Of a DNA stretch of 64,000 nucleotides, positions 53,189 to 63,775 are shown one piece after another. Position numbers and translations under genes: made by a program. This stretch comes from Ahaetulla prasina (taxonomy: Eukaryota > Chordata > Lepidosauria > Squamata > Colubridae). The notes beneath the pieces were generated by a model that worked only from the letters and a program-made list of their open reading frames with translations, ran no database searches and was not told the DNA's origin. Where the stretch lies: positions 22,432,020 to 22,496,019 of the forward strand of contig NC_080546.1 of assembly GCF_028640845.1 (NCBI RefSeq). The letters run 5' to 3'. Every line of letters begins with the position of its first letter. The stretch's first letter is position 1.

Positions 53189-53640
53189 CTAGAATAGAAT
53201 AGAATAGAATAGAATAGAATTTTATTGGCCAAGTGTGATTGGACACACAAGGAATTTGTCTTGGTGCATATGCTCTCAGTGTACATAAAAGAAAAGATAC
53301 GTTCATCAAGGTACAACATTTACAACACAATTGATGATCAATATATCAATATAAATCATAAGGATTGCCAGCAACAAGTTATAGTCATACAGTCATAAGT
53401 GGAAAGAGATTGGTGATGGGAACTATGAAACGATTAATAGTAGTGCAGATTCAGTAAATAGTCTGACAGTGTTGAGGGAATTATTTGTTTAGCAGAGTGA
53501 TGGCCTTCGGGAAAAAACTGTTCTTGTGTCTAGTTGTTCTGGTGTGCAGTGCTCTATAGCGTCGTTTTGAGGGTAGGAGTTGAAAGTTTGAGGGTACTAA
53601 GTTTTATCTTTCTATGAGAATGTCATAGTTGAGCTTAAGA
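53189..53640 (-). mobile_element. AATAG-tailed CR1 (Snake1/L3-like) 3' fragment
   Basis: Tail of six agaat pentamers at 53190-53221, then the conserved block ttttattggccaagtgtgat and the UTR up to ggccttcgggaaaaaactgt, cagtgctctatagcgtcgtt. It extends further 5' than the copies at 806 and 3967. Non-coding here. Confidence 0.85.
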
Positions 53641-54310
53641 AAAAGCAGGACTAAAATTTAACAAGTCTTGGAAATTACAGCAGGGCAATGAAATAATTTT
53701 TATGGCTGAACAAACTTTTTGAGCTGGGCTTATCATAATAAATATATCCCCATGTAAACATGAATATTCACTAACTGTATACATATAGAGGGTCAGGGTG
53801 CGCAAAAGGCTTATGCCAACTGTAAAGGACTGAAATTTATACTTCAGCTGACAGATGTTTGATGGCTGACACTATAAGTGAATGCAACTTAATAGAGTTG
53901 TGTGCATTCTAGTGTAAACAATTCTTTGGCTTATATTGTACCACACAACCATATGGGCCAATCTCCTAGATGAGGTAGACTGAATTCTAAACAAAAAATG
54001 TGTGATAGAAAATTCAGCATCAGGATCCAATAGAAAAACAGATATAAACAATCTGGTGCAGAGGAAATGAACAAGCGGGTTCAGTGAATCAAATATCCCC
54101 CACTTTGCTTCTGTTTTATGTACTATATGAAACTCTGAAAGATTTGATTTAAACATATTTTCAGAGTTCAGGATCTAAGTTGAGATGGGGAGATGGATTG
54201 AGATACTAAACAGACAACAGAAATAATAAATCCTGCAGAGGAGAAAATATATTAGTGGTTTCTTTTAGTTCTAGGAAAGAACTAATCAGTTGAATCAGGA
54301 ACAAGTCCAA
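53641..54310. other. no feature recognised
   Basis: About 670 bp without recognised content. Confidence 0.5.
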
Positions 54311-54315
54311 TTTCC

Positions 54316-54594
54316 TGTTGTGCCCTATTGGCCGCTGGCCCCTCCAGCTGCCGAATCAGATGAAGAGGCAGCATGGGAATAAGAGCCAGCATCAAGGCAA
54401 ACTGAGAGCTCCGAAGGGGAGGAAAGAATGGAGCTATCAGAGATAGAGACAGAGGCGGAGCCTGGGCCATCCATTAGTCCTCAGATGGAGAGTCAACAGC
54501 CCCCAGGTCTAGAGGTGGCTGATGAGGAAGAGGAGGAACAGCTGGATCCAGTGCCTGACACATGGATGCGGAGAAGGCAGAGGAGAGGAGAACA
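54316..54594 (+). other. open frame in LTR U3, one stop
   Basis: In one frame the U3 reads through an acidic, Ser/Pro-rich segment (ESDEEAAWE, one stop at about 54380, then ESSEGEERMELSEIETEAEP), then DEEEEEQLDPVPDTWM and a basic end RRRQRRGEQ before the stop at 54594. The acidic-then-basic layout and the RRRQ end parallel the frame at 19768-20119. I do not recognise a domain; it may be the end of an element protein that overlaps the LTR. Confidence 0.45.
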
Positions 54595-54824
54595 GTAGAA
54601 ATCTATGGGCCAGTCCTTGGGACGGAAGAGCCACTGCTGCTAGCGAAGCCCCACCCTAGCACTGGGGATAAAAGGCAGGGGGCGGAGCTGAATAGGTGTG
54701 GCAGACTTGTTAGTCTGCTGTGTGTGAAAGAGAGACTTTTTGCCAGGGCTGCTGGTGCTCCTAATAAAGGAAACATTTATTTAACTACAGAGAGTTTGTC
54801 ATGTTTGGGAGCCAGGTCAGAACA
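54316..54824 (+). mobile_element. solo LTR with coding U3 (family B relative)
   Basis: 509 bp from tgttgtgccc to cagaaca, flanked by tttcc and ttttc (4 of 5). TATA-like ataaaagg at about 54667 and aataaa at about 54762. The start (tgttgtg) and the layout of U3 coding sequence, TATA and R/U5 match 19551-20119, though most of the sequence has diverged. No internal region. Confidence 0.68.
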
Positions 54825-54829
54825 TTTTC

Positions 54830-55228
54830 ATGAGCTGGCTTAGCTATTGGCATGATCCTTTTATTAGATTTTTTTTTAAAAAAAATATATAATTATAAAA
54901 GTATCATTCACTAATCATCCCTCTTACCTGTTCTACAATGCCAGATTCAAGGAAGAGGAATGATCTTACTTACACTGCCTTTCCTTAATTTTGGACCTCC
55001 ACTGCATCTTCTGCTAGATCTTCTTCCTATTCTTGAGTAGATTTTATCTCCAAGTAGATTTTCTTAGTCATCACTAGACCTTTTTGTACATCTAACTAAA
55101 TATCTGTATGGTGTATTAGAATAGAAATATTACATAGGCAAACTAAGTGACACTTTTAACTGCTTGAACCACACATTATGGACCACCTAAAGCTTCTTTA
55201 TGGTTTTCAAGGGCAGATCCATTTGGAG
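54830..55228. other. no feature recognised
   Basis: AT-rich, nothing recognised. Confidence 0.45.
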
Positions 55229-55700
55229 CAGTGGTGGGTTTCTACCAGTGGTGGATTTCAAAAATTGTTACTACTGGTTCTGTGGGTGTGGTTTGGTGGG
55301 TGTGGCATGGCTTAGTGGGTGTGGCTTAGTGAGCATGGTAGGGGAAGGATACTGTAAAATCTTCATTCCGACCCCACTCCAGGGGAAGGTTACTGCAAAA
55401 TCCCCATTTCCTCCTGATCAGCTGGGATTTGGGAGGTAGAGCCATGAGGGCGGGGCCAGACAGAATTTTACTACCGGTTCTCCGAACTACTCAAAATTTC
55501 CGCTACCGGTTCTCCAGAACTGATCAGAACCTGCTGAAACCCACCTCTGGTTTCTAATGGTTCACCCCAATTAGGGCGAACTGCTAATAGTGGTGGTGGG
55601 AGGCTCTGCCCACCCACCTAGATGTAATCACAGATGCTCTGTGCATATGCAGAAGGTTCTGCACACATGCGCTCTCCCAGTTCCGAACTGGTAGAAATGT
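55229..55700. mobile_element. hAT-type MITE with another hAT MITE inside
   Basis: The outer element starts cagtggtgggtttctac (55229), is interrupted at 55245, and resumes at 55550 with gtttctaatggttc, ggtgggaggctctgcccacc and ccgaactggtagaaatgtaa, the interior of the 58937-59089 family. Its right terminus is lost near 55700. Confidence 0.65.
55246..55549. mobile_element. hAT-type MITE (inner), 304 bp, 8-bp TSD
   Basis: Ends cagtggtggatttc and the inverted gaaacccacctctg. Flanks gtttctac (55238-55245) and gtttctaa (55550-55557), 7 of 8. Interior: repeated tgggtgtggctt words and ttactaccggttctccgaac. Non-coding. Confidence 0.78.
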
Positions 55701-55921
55701 AAGATTTAGAGTATATAAGAGTGATCAAAATAGGAGTTGACTAAGGCAGTATAGTAATACAGTCAGCTATTTGTTGTGATCTATCAGTTTGAAACATTGA
55801 AGGAACACACTAATATGATAAAGGCATATTGGTTGCAAATAATGGTTTGTCAATTATAATTTGACATAATTTGATCCATTATTTAAAAAGATAGATAGGC
55901 TGATTGATTTCCAGGTGATAC

Positions 55922-57760
55922 TTTTATTTATTTATTTTATTTATTTGTCAAGCACATATAAAATAACAGGTAAAAGTATAAACATAATTTGAATACATGA
56001 ACAGAGTAAGTAAAAAGGAATATTAGGACAGGGGTGGTAGGCACGCTGGTGCATTTATGCATGCCTCTTACATACCTTTTAGGAATGGGGTGAGGTCAAC
56101 AGTAGACAGTCTACGGTTCAAATTTTGGGGGTTTGGGGAAGAAACTTCAGAGTCAGGTAGTGCATTCCAGGCATTGACCACTCTGTTGCTGAAGTCATAA
56201 TTTCTGCAGTCGAGTTTGGAGCGGTTTATCTTGAGTTTGTATCTGTTATTTGTTTGTGTATTGTTGTGATTAAAGCTGAAGTATTCATTGACAGGTAGGA
56301 CATTGTGGTAGATAATTTTATGTACTATGCTTAGGTCAGACTGAAGTAGGCATAATTCTAAATTGTCTAAGCTCAAAATTTGGAGTCTGTTGGCATAAGG
56401 TATTTTATTATGGGTAGAGGAATGGAGGACTCTTCTTGTAAAATATCTCTGGATTCTCTTGATTGTATTTATGTACAATATGCAGTGTGGGTTCTAGACA
56501 GATGAGCTGATTTCAAGAATTGGTCTAGCAAATGTTTTGTATACTCTAGTTAGTAGTACAATATTACCAGAGAAGAAGCTATACAAGATTAGGTTAACAA
56601 CTCTTAGTGCCGTTTTGGCAATGTTGTTACAGTGGGCTCTGGCACTTAGATCTTTAGAAATGAGTACTCCAAGGTCCTTGACAGAGTGAGGGTCATCTAC
56701 AAGGTCATGCCCATCTAATTTGTATTTTATGTTTTGATTTTTTTTGCCAATGTGCAAGACAGAGCATTTGTTGGTTGAGATTTGAAGTTGCCACTTGTTA
56801 GACTAATCTAACACATAGTCAAGGTCTTTTTGAAGGGTAGTTGCATTGTTGGTGGTGTTGAGTAGTTTAACATCATCAGCAAACCAAATTGTTTGTTAGG
56901 AAGTAGGTTGTTTGTCTCTAGGTGGAGGGTAATAGATTGGTTAATGATTGATTCCATGACTTTGCAGGTGACGCAACATAAAGATATTGGTCTCTAATTT
57001 TCAACTAGGCTAGGGTCTCCCTTTTTGAAGATAGGGATGACCTTGGCTTGTGAGCATTGGTAGAGCAAGGTGGCTGGTACTGAAAGATTTTTCAAAAATT
57101 ATGCTTAGAGGTTCTGCAATTGCAGTGGAAAGCTTTTTTAGAAGTATGTGAGGTCCAAAAGATAGAGATGGTTTTAGATTGCATAGTGCATGTTGTCTTT
57201 TGTAAAATCAATATGTATAAGATCACTGTAATCGTTGTAATTGTCTGTAGTACAACTGGGAAATATTGGGTATGTGTTGTTGCTGTTTACAAAAACTGAG
57301 CTGAAGAACATGTTAAAGAGATTGGCTTTATCTGTTTCATCAATACATTTTCATTGTTTGGTCCTTTTAGGGGTGGGATGGATCTCGAGTCTTTAAGTTT
57401 GTTGTTTACAAAATTATAGAAGGCATGGGTGGATTTTGTGCGTAGAAGGTTTTCTTGATGTTATAATTGATGCATTCAATCTTCATTTGTTGGCATAAGT
57501 TTTTGTAGCATTTTTTGAAGTTAGTTATGCGGTTAGTTTTGTTTTTTCGCCAAAGAGATTTTTTTCTGAATTGTAATTTTCTTATTGTTATTGGTAGTTA
57601 ATTTTTTCTGGTTTTGTGGGATATTAGTGGTACATTTGACTTCGCGCAAGAAAATGTTGTAATGGTCGTCAGCAGTATTACAGCCAAAGAATAGAATTTG
57701 CCAATCAAGATATGAGAGTTCATTGTCTATGAGATCATTGTTGGCTTTTTAAAAGTTATG
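55922..57760 (-). mobile_element. CR1/L3-like LINE with broken RT
   Basis: Minus-strand copy with tail (tttatttattttatttattt, 55924-55944) and most of ORF2 in pieces. Readable are NRLQILSLDNLELCLLQSDL, HKIIYHNVLPVNEYFSFNHN and NRVVNAWNALPDSEVSSP (56478-56068), KYKLDGHDLVDDPHSVKDLG (56757-56494), and further back the FKKGDPSLV- and KVMESIINQ-type RT start (about 57040-56940). Many stops. The 5' edge lies in the endonuclease-RT linker at about 57760. Older than the 60203 copy. Confidence 0.82.
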
Positions 57761-58353
57761 GGGATCCCATCATACTGGGAATACATACATAATGGGAATA
57801 CATACTGAGCAAAATAAAAGAAGCATGGACTTCTAAGTTAAAATCCCTAAACTTGCAAGGTTTTTTCATTTACTTTTTCATCATGCAAGCATTTCTCCAT
57901 ATCTTATTTAAACAACTGTATGTCAGGGAGCTTTGAGGAACTGTAACGATGTTTTTCAGAAAAAGAAAATAAAACTTATATACAGATGGCGATTCAAGAT
58001 GAAAAGTGTAGAATGAAGAGCAAATGAGAAAATACATATGTTTTGTCCTTGAACATATTTTGAGTTTTGTCCATGTATCACATAGTCATTATCAAGTAAG
58101 AATAAAGCATTTCACTACAAGAATATAATGTGGACAGCCAATGGATGCAGTGACTGCTTTTTGTGTATAGTTACAGCCTGCAAAATGAATTCTTGTGTCA
58201 TCCTTCATATTAATAAAGTTTCATATTTCCTTCTTTCTGTAGAATAAAATGAAATAAAAATGGAATACAATGATCAGGCTTTAGTGCAATTGAGACCAGA
58301 AAAGTAGGGAGAATGCACTTAGATTCTGGTGTTAAATACTGCACATAACAAAA
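57761..58353. other. no feature recognised
   Basis: AT-rich with an aaataaaatgaaataaaa stretch near 58240. Nothing recognised. Confidence 0.5.
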
Positions 58354-58592
58354 AGCCAAGGTGGTGCAGTGGTTAGAGTGCAGTACTGCAGGCTACTTCA
58401 GCTGACTTCTAGATGCAGTTCGGCAGTTCAAATCTTGCCGGCTCAAGGTTGGCTCAGCCTTCCACCCTTCCAAGGTGAGTTCAATGAGGACTCAGATTGT
58501 TGGGGGCAATATGCTGGCTCTGTAAACCACTTAGAGAAGGCTGTAAAAGCACTATGAAGCGGTATATAAGTCTAAGTGCTATTGCTATAATG
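58354..58592 (+). mobile_element. tRNA-derived SINE, complete
   Basis: Head gtggtgcagtggttagagtg (A box) and ggcagttcaaatcttgcc (B box, 58430-58447), then ggctcagccttccacccttc, gttgggggcaatatgctggc and a 3' block that can pair gtaaaccactt with aagcggtata. Tail ctaagtgctattgctata. About 240 bp, full length for this family. The minus-strand copy at 38868-39060 is the same family. Confidence 0.88.
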
Positions 58593-58928
58593 AAATTAAA
58601 CTTATGCAATATTTCAAATAAATACCTGTAGAGATTATGGTGATTGGACAGTGATGTTATTACAAAAGAATGGGATGAAGCGTTATCATTTTTTGGGGTG
58701 TGAATGTTTGAGTTTTTTAAGGTTGCTGATTTATTCCAAATAGGCCAGTAAAGTTATTAAATCATTAATTAGCCTATTTAGGCAATTTTTTTTAATACAA
58801 AGAAGATCTCTCCAAACATGCTGAAAATTGCTACTTTCTGAGCAAATGTTATGATGCAATCTTGGAAGAGAAGAGGGTAAGAATAAAAGTGGTCATGAAG
58901 GAAGTGAAATGCATTAACCTTATACATG
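58593..58928. other. no feature recognised
   Basis: Nothing recognised. Confidence 0.45.
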
Positions 58929-58936
58929 GTGTAAAG

Positions 58937-59089
58937 CAGTGGCGGGTTGTCTCCAGTTTGGACCGGTTCTTGCGAACTGGTAGTAAAACCAGGGGAGGCT
59001 CCGCCTACGGACCCCGAGGTCATCAGAAAGCTTCTGCGCATATGATCCCGCTGTAAACCGGTAGTAAAGCTAAGTAGAACCCACCCCTG
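58937..59089. mobile_element. hAT-type MITE, 153 bp, 8-bp TSD
   Basis: Ends cagtggcgggttgt and the inverted agaacccacccctg. Perfect duplication gtgtaaag at 58929-58936 and 59090-59097. Best preserved copy of the family with accggttcttgcgaactggt and aggctccgcctacgg inside. Confidence 0.9.
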
Positions 59090-59097
59090 GTGTAAAG

Positions 59098-59798
59098 GAA
59101 GTTGTCCAAAGAAACAGAAGTGCTACTTCATGCTGCTTCTTCACTATCCCAAGGCAGAGCACTGGAAATCAGCTAAGCAGAACTAGATTAATTTATGGAC
59201 AATAAAACTAATATGGCTATTTGTACAGTCACAGTGCAGAAGACCATTGTTACTTTGAGAGGACTTTATGAGTTTTGAATTCTCCTTCATATTAAGAATA
59301 AAGGACAAGCTGGGAAGGGGGAGGGGAGTGTTCTTCACACACCTGCAAATCTGTGAACATCTCAGTTTTTTGATTCCCATCTTAGAGTCATGTGCCATCC
59401 AATTAAGGTCAGGTCTTGCATCATCATAAATGAAGAAGCAGGGCCATGAAGACATGGTGCCAACCTTGCAATTGTTTTTTTGGGGAGTTTCTTCATAGAA
59501 CCTGACATTGGGCACTGTGGAAATTGGCTGCTATTGGGATATCTCTGCTGTTGTTATTAATGCACTCCTGACAGCTTGTAAGGGATTGGGATATCATTTT
59601 GCTTGTCATCTATGCTTTTTAATGTTATGCTTTTAAATCTATTTGCTTGAATTAATAATAAAGCTCTTTTTTTTAATTCACTGGTGTGTTCATTGTCTCC
59701 AGATCCAAAACAACCAATTTACTGGGCACCGTTGCACTGAAATTCAGAACAAACAATCAAAGATTTATAGCTGTTATTTTATACATGTTTGACAAATA
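59098..59798. other. no feature recognised
   Basis: No recognised repeat or gene. aataataaagctctttt near 59655 resembles an LTR polyadenylation region, too short to call. Confidence 0.45.
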
Positions 59799-60098
59799 AA
59801 TAGAATAGAATAGAATAGAATAGCATAGAATAGAATAGAATTTTATTGGCCAAGTGTGATCGGACACACAAGGAATTTGTCTTGGTGCATATGCTCTTAG
59901 TGTACATAAAAGAAAAGATACCTTCATCAAGGTACACTTACAACACTTAATGATGGTCATAGGGTACAAATTTAACATTTAATAATAAAACACTTAATGA
60001 TAGTCATAGGCTACAAATAAGCAATCAGGAAACAATCAATATCAATATAAATCATAAGGATTACCGGCAACAAAGTTACAGTCATACAGTCATAAACA
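59799..60098 (-). mobile_element. AATAG-tailed CR1 3' fragment, head-to-head arm
   Basis: Pentamer tail (agaatagaatagaat, 59801-59840), conserved block ttttattggccaagtgtgat, then UTR to gttacagtcatacagtcata at 60098. An internal stretch around 59970-60000 repeats cttaatgatagtcatagg-type sequence. Meets the + strand copy directly at about 60098/60099. Confidence 0.83.
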
Positions 60099-60202
60099 AA
60101 TAATTCCCTCAACACTGTCAAACTATTTACTAAATCTGCACTATTAATCTTCTCATCATTCCCATCATCCATCTCCTTCCACTTATGACTGTATGACTGT
60201 AG

Positions 60203-61544
60203 CCACAGTCATCCCTATCTTCAAAAAAGGAGACCCCAGCTTAGTCGAAAACTACAGACCGATCTCCCTTTGCTGTGTCACCTGCAAAGTCATGGAATCT
60301 ATCATCAACCAATCCATTATCTCATACTTAGAAACAAACAACCTACTCTCCAACAAACAATTTGGTTTCAGAAAAAAATTATCATGTAACTTACAACTTC
60401 TGCACTGCAAAAACATATGGACTTCAAATCTTGATCAAGGCAAATCAATAGATGCAATCTACATAGACTTCTGCAAAGCTTTCGACTCAGTAGTACACGA
60501 TAAACTTCTCCTAAAACTAATATCCTATGGCATCTCAGGACCCCTCCACAAATGGATATCTGCTTTTCTGTCTAACAGACAACAAGTGGTCAAAATTGGC
60601 AATGCTCTATCAAATCCTGTTCCTGTCAAGAGTGGCGTTCCTCAAGGCAGCGTTCTTGGACCAACACTCTTTATACTATACATTAATGATCTTTGTGACC
60701 ATATCTCAAGTAATTGTGTTCTCTTTGCTGATGATGTCAAACTATTTAACATCACAGACAATACTTCTATCATTCAAAACGACCTTGATCATCTAACCGC
60801 TTGGTCTAAAAATTGGCAGCTCCAAATTTCAACCAGCAAATGCTCAGTCTTACATATAGGAAAAAAGAACCCAAAAACTAAGTACACACTAGATGGACAT
60901 TACCTTACAGATGACCCCCATCCCGTTAAAGACCTTGGAGTTTTCATGTCAAATGATCTAAGTGCCAAAGCCCACTGCAATTACATAGCAAAAAAAGCTC
61001 TAAGAGTTGTAAACCTAATCTTGCGCAGTTTCTTTTCCAAAAAGAATTAACCACACTATTAACCAGAGCATATAAAACATTTGCTAGACCAATTCTAGAA
61101 TACAGCTCGCCTGTTTGGAACCCTCACCACATCTCTGACATCAATACAATTGAACGTGTCCAGAAATATTTTACAAGGAGAGTTCTCCATTCCTCTGAAA
61201 ACAATAGAATACCCTATCCCACCAGACTTGAAATCCTAGGCTTAGAAAACTTGGAACTCCGTCGCCTTCGACAAGACCTAAGCTTAACTCACAGAATCAT
61301 CTATTGTAATGTCCTTCCGGTTAAAGACTACTTCAGCTTTAATTGCAATAATACTAGAGCAACTAATAGATTTAAACTTAATGTCAACCGCTTTAATCTA
61401 GATTGCAGAAAATATGACTTCTGTAACAGAATCATCAGTGCTTGGGACACTTTACTTGACTCTGTGGTCTCTTCCCATAATCCTAAAAGCTTTATCCAAA
61501 AACTTTCTACTATTGACCTCACCCCATTCCTAAGAGGACCATAA
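60203..61544 (+). pseudogene. CR1/L3-like reverse transcriptase, core intact
   Basis: The RT core is open for about 280 codons to 61050: VIPIFKKGDPSLVENYRPIS, NKQFGFRKKLSCNLQLLHC, AIYIDFCKAFDSVVHDKLLL, SAFLSNRQQVVKIGN, SGVPQGSVLGPTLFILYIND and FADDVKLF with both catalytic aspartates. The thumb region (LQISTSKCSVLHIGKKNPKT, VKDLGVFMSNDLSAKAHCNY) is also in frame. A frameshift at about 61035-61050 (LRSFFS) separates the C-terminal part (61251-61544: YCNVLPVKDYFSFNCNNTRA, ending LTPFLRGP). The endonuclease is lost by truncation. The family drives target-primed reverse transcription; this copy cannot on its own. Confidence 0.87.
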
Positions 61545-61703
61545 GGGGCGTGCATAAGCGCACAAACGTGCCTACCGTTCCTGTCCTATTGTTTTTCTTT
61601 TCTTCTTTCTATATATATGCTTATACCTCCTTATATTTACCCATATATGTTTATATACTATATAATCTTTTGTATGATTCCTACATATATTGTTGTGACA
61701 AAA

Positions 61704-61738
<35 letters not shown>
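60203..61738 (+). mobile_element. CR1/L3-like LINE, 5'-truncated, well preserved
   Basis: Runs from the start of the RT domain to an (aaat)n tail at 61700-61738. Flanked by the nearly repeated word gtatgactg (60192-60200 and at about 61738-61746). It gives the clearest view of this LINE family, of which 22781-23693, 32790-33266 and 55922-57760 are other copies. Confidence 0.87.
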
Positions 61739-61810
61739 AGTATGACTGAAACTTTGTTGCCGGTAATCCTTATGATTTATATTGATATTGATTGTTTCCT
61801 GATTGCTTAT

Positions 61811-62446
61811 TTAACATAACATAACAACAGAGTTGGAAGGGACCTTGGAGGCCTTCTAGTCCAACCCCCTGCCTAGGCAGGAACCCTACACCATCTCAGT
61901 CAGATGGTTATCCAACATTTTCTTAAAAATTTCCACTGTTGGAGCATTCACAACTTCTGCAGGCAAGTCGTTCCACTTATTAATTGTTCTAACTGTCAGG
62001 AAATTTCTCTTTAGTTCTAAGTTGCTTCTTTCTTTGATCAGTTTCCACCCATTGCTTCTTGTTCTACCCTCAGGTGCTTTGGAGAACAGCCCGACTCCCT
62101 CTTCTTTGTGGCAACCCCTGAGATATTGGAACACAGCTATCATGTCTCCCCTAGTCCTTCTTTTTATTAAACTAGACATACCCAGTTCCTGCAACCGTTC
62201 TTCATATGTTTTAGCCTCCAGTCCTCTAATCATCTTTGTTGCTCTTCTCTGCACTTTTTCTAGAGTCTCAACATCTTTTTTACATCGTGGAGACCAAAAC
62301 TGGATGCAATATTCCAAGTGTGGCCTTACCAAGGCATTATAAAGTGGCACTAACACTTCACGTGATCTTGATTTTATCCCTCTGTTTATGCAGCCCAGAA
62401 CTGTGTTGGCTTTTTTAGCAGCTGCTGCACACTGCTGGCTCATATC
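61811..62446 (-). mobile_element. CR1 LINE 3' part with ORF2 C-terminus
   Basis: Minus strand; begins at an aacataacataac tail (61814-61827). On the complement 185 codons are open from 62443 to 61886: SQQCAAAAKKANTVLGCINR, PLYNALVRPHLEYCIQFWSP, DVETLEKVQRRATKMIRGLE, TYEERLQELGMSSLIKRRTR, GDMIAVFQYLRGCHKEEGVG and KFLDNHLTEMV-like end. This is the longest intact CR1 ORF2 end here; RT core absent by truncation. Inserted in the AATAG-tailed fragment, so younger. Confidence 0.9.
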
Positions 62447-62665
62447 TATTTGTACCCTATATCTTATATCTTATACCTTATAACTATTTGTACCCTATGA
62501 TTATCATTAAGTGTTTTAAGTGTTGTACTTTGATGAAGGTATCTTTTCTTTTATGTACACTGAGAGCATATGCACCAAGACAAATTCCTTGTGTGTCCAA
62601 TCACACTTGGTCAATAAAAAAAAAATTCTATTCGAAATTCTATTCGAAATTCTATTCGAAATTCT

Positions 62666-63537
62666 ATTCTTGTTAAGAACTAGTTTTTGGTTTGAGAAAA
62701 AAACACCGTGTACTATTTCCGCTCTCTGACTTAAAGCATTAAATCTCCTGCAGTGACAGGCAGTCATATTTATTTTTGTGATGGGACGAAACCAATTTTC
62801 ATCCTTTTTTTGCACCTCCTGGCTTCTTGGAGACACCTTTCAATGGTAGTGCCTACACCTGTGGCATCAAACTTCACATTCCAGGGAATGTGCTTATAGG
62901 TATATTGTTCAGAGAACATTCCCCCACCCCCAAATTTTGCACAAACAGTCCAGGCCTTTAAACACCCTTGTTGGTTTTTTTGCTTTATTTTTAAACAGGG
63001 AAAGAAAGCTACAATTTGCTTAAATTGCTTCTCATGGCTGAAAATGAAAATTGAATGGGCAGCGTAGAGCGCATGACAGAGAAAATGACTACCATTCTAA
63101 CTGAAGCCATGAGTCCATTTTTAGGTGTTACTGCTATTAATTTTGTTGGTCTAGTCTAAGATTACTGTGGTACTGTCAAAATCTTTTTTTCTCCTTAGAA
63201 TGAAAAACACGAAGAAAGGAGTACAAAAAGATCCTGAATTTGTTTTCTGCAGAAATAGCAAATTCAACAGAAATCATTAACTTCATGCCATGGGAGAGAA
63301 AGACAAAAGGTAGTTTATCTTCTTATTGTGTTATTTTTAGCACAGAAACATTCTTCCACAAAAGGAAGAACGGCAAGTGATGAAATATGATATAAGCTCT
63401 AAGTCTCAAAATGACTGTAATCTAGGTGGCTGGGACTCCCCCAATTAACGTTCCAGCCACTTGGTGGAATTTAATTGGGTGAGACCCAGCCACCCAGATG
63501 TATGGTGATATAAATATAAAGAGTCACTTTATGTATC
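62666..63537. other. no feature recognised
   Basis: About 870 bp with no recognised element. A short inverted repeat ggtggctgggactcccccaa against ggtgagacccagccacc lies at 63427-63497. Confidence 0.5.
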
Positions 63538-63644
63538 ATACAGGTAGTTCTTAACTTATGACTATAATAGATCATGCCAATTGTTGTTGTCAGTTGTGAT
63601 GGTCATCATATGAAGTAGGTCATCATATGAAAATCACGTGAAGT
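63538..63644. repeat. left end of the 20780-21168 MITE family
   Basis: tacaggtagttcttaactta matches the end aggtagtcctcaacttacga of the family. The copy is cut off at about 63644, next to CR1, and no right end is seen. Confidence 0.5.
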
Positions 63645-63775
63645 ATTAGTACCGCTTTATAAATCCTTAGTAAGGCCACATCTGGAATACTGCATCCAGT
63701 TTTTGTCACAGCATTACAAAAAGATGTTGAGATTTTGAAAAAATTGCGAAGAAGAGCAACTAAGATGATTAAAGG
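63645..63775 (+). mobile_element. CR1 fragment
   Basis: Matches the complement of 62220-62345: ccttagtaaggccacatctg, gaatactgcatccagttttt and gaagagcaactaagatgatt. Interrupted at 63775 by the following MITE; the rest would lie beyond the window. Confidence 0.8.

Larger units (their letters stand above)
60099..62665 (+). mobile_element. AATAG-tailed CR1 3' fragment with two insertions
   Basis: Pieces in order: 60099-60202 (aataattccctcaacactgt to tgactgtatgactgta), 61739-61810 (tatgactgaaactttgttgc to gattgcttattt) and 62447-62665 (tatttgtaccctat, cttgtgtgtccaatcacac, cttggtcaataaa, tail). The order equals that of 3967-4292. The gaps are filled by a CR1/L3-like LINE and by a minus-strand CR1. 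The tail is built of an 11-base unit (attctattcga) rather than pure pentamers. Confidence 0.83.

Noticed and set aside
55200..55439. 79-codon frame rich in Gly, Val and Cys
   Set aside because: Produced by tgggtgtggc repeats inside a hAT-type MITE.
59799..60202. Twin-priming 5' inversion of a single CR1 insertion
   Set aside because: The inverted (+) part continues through later pieces to its own 3' tail at 62665, so two copies joined head to head fit better than one inverted copy.
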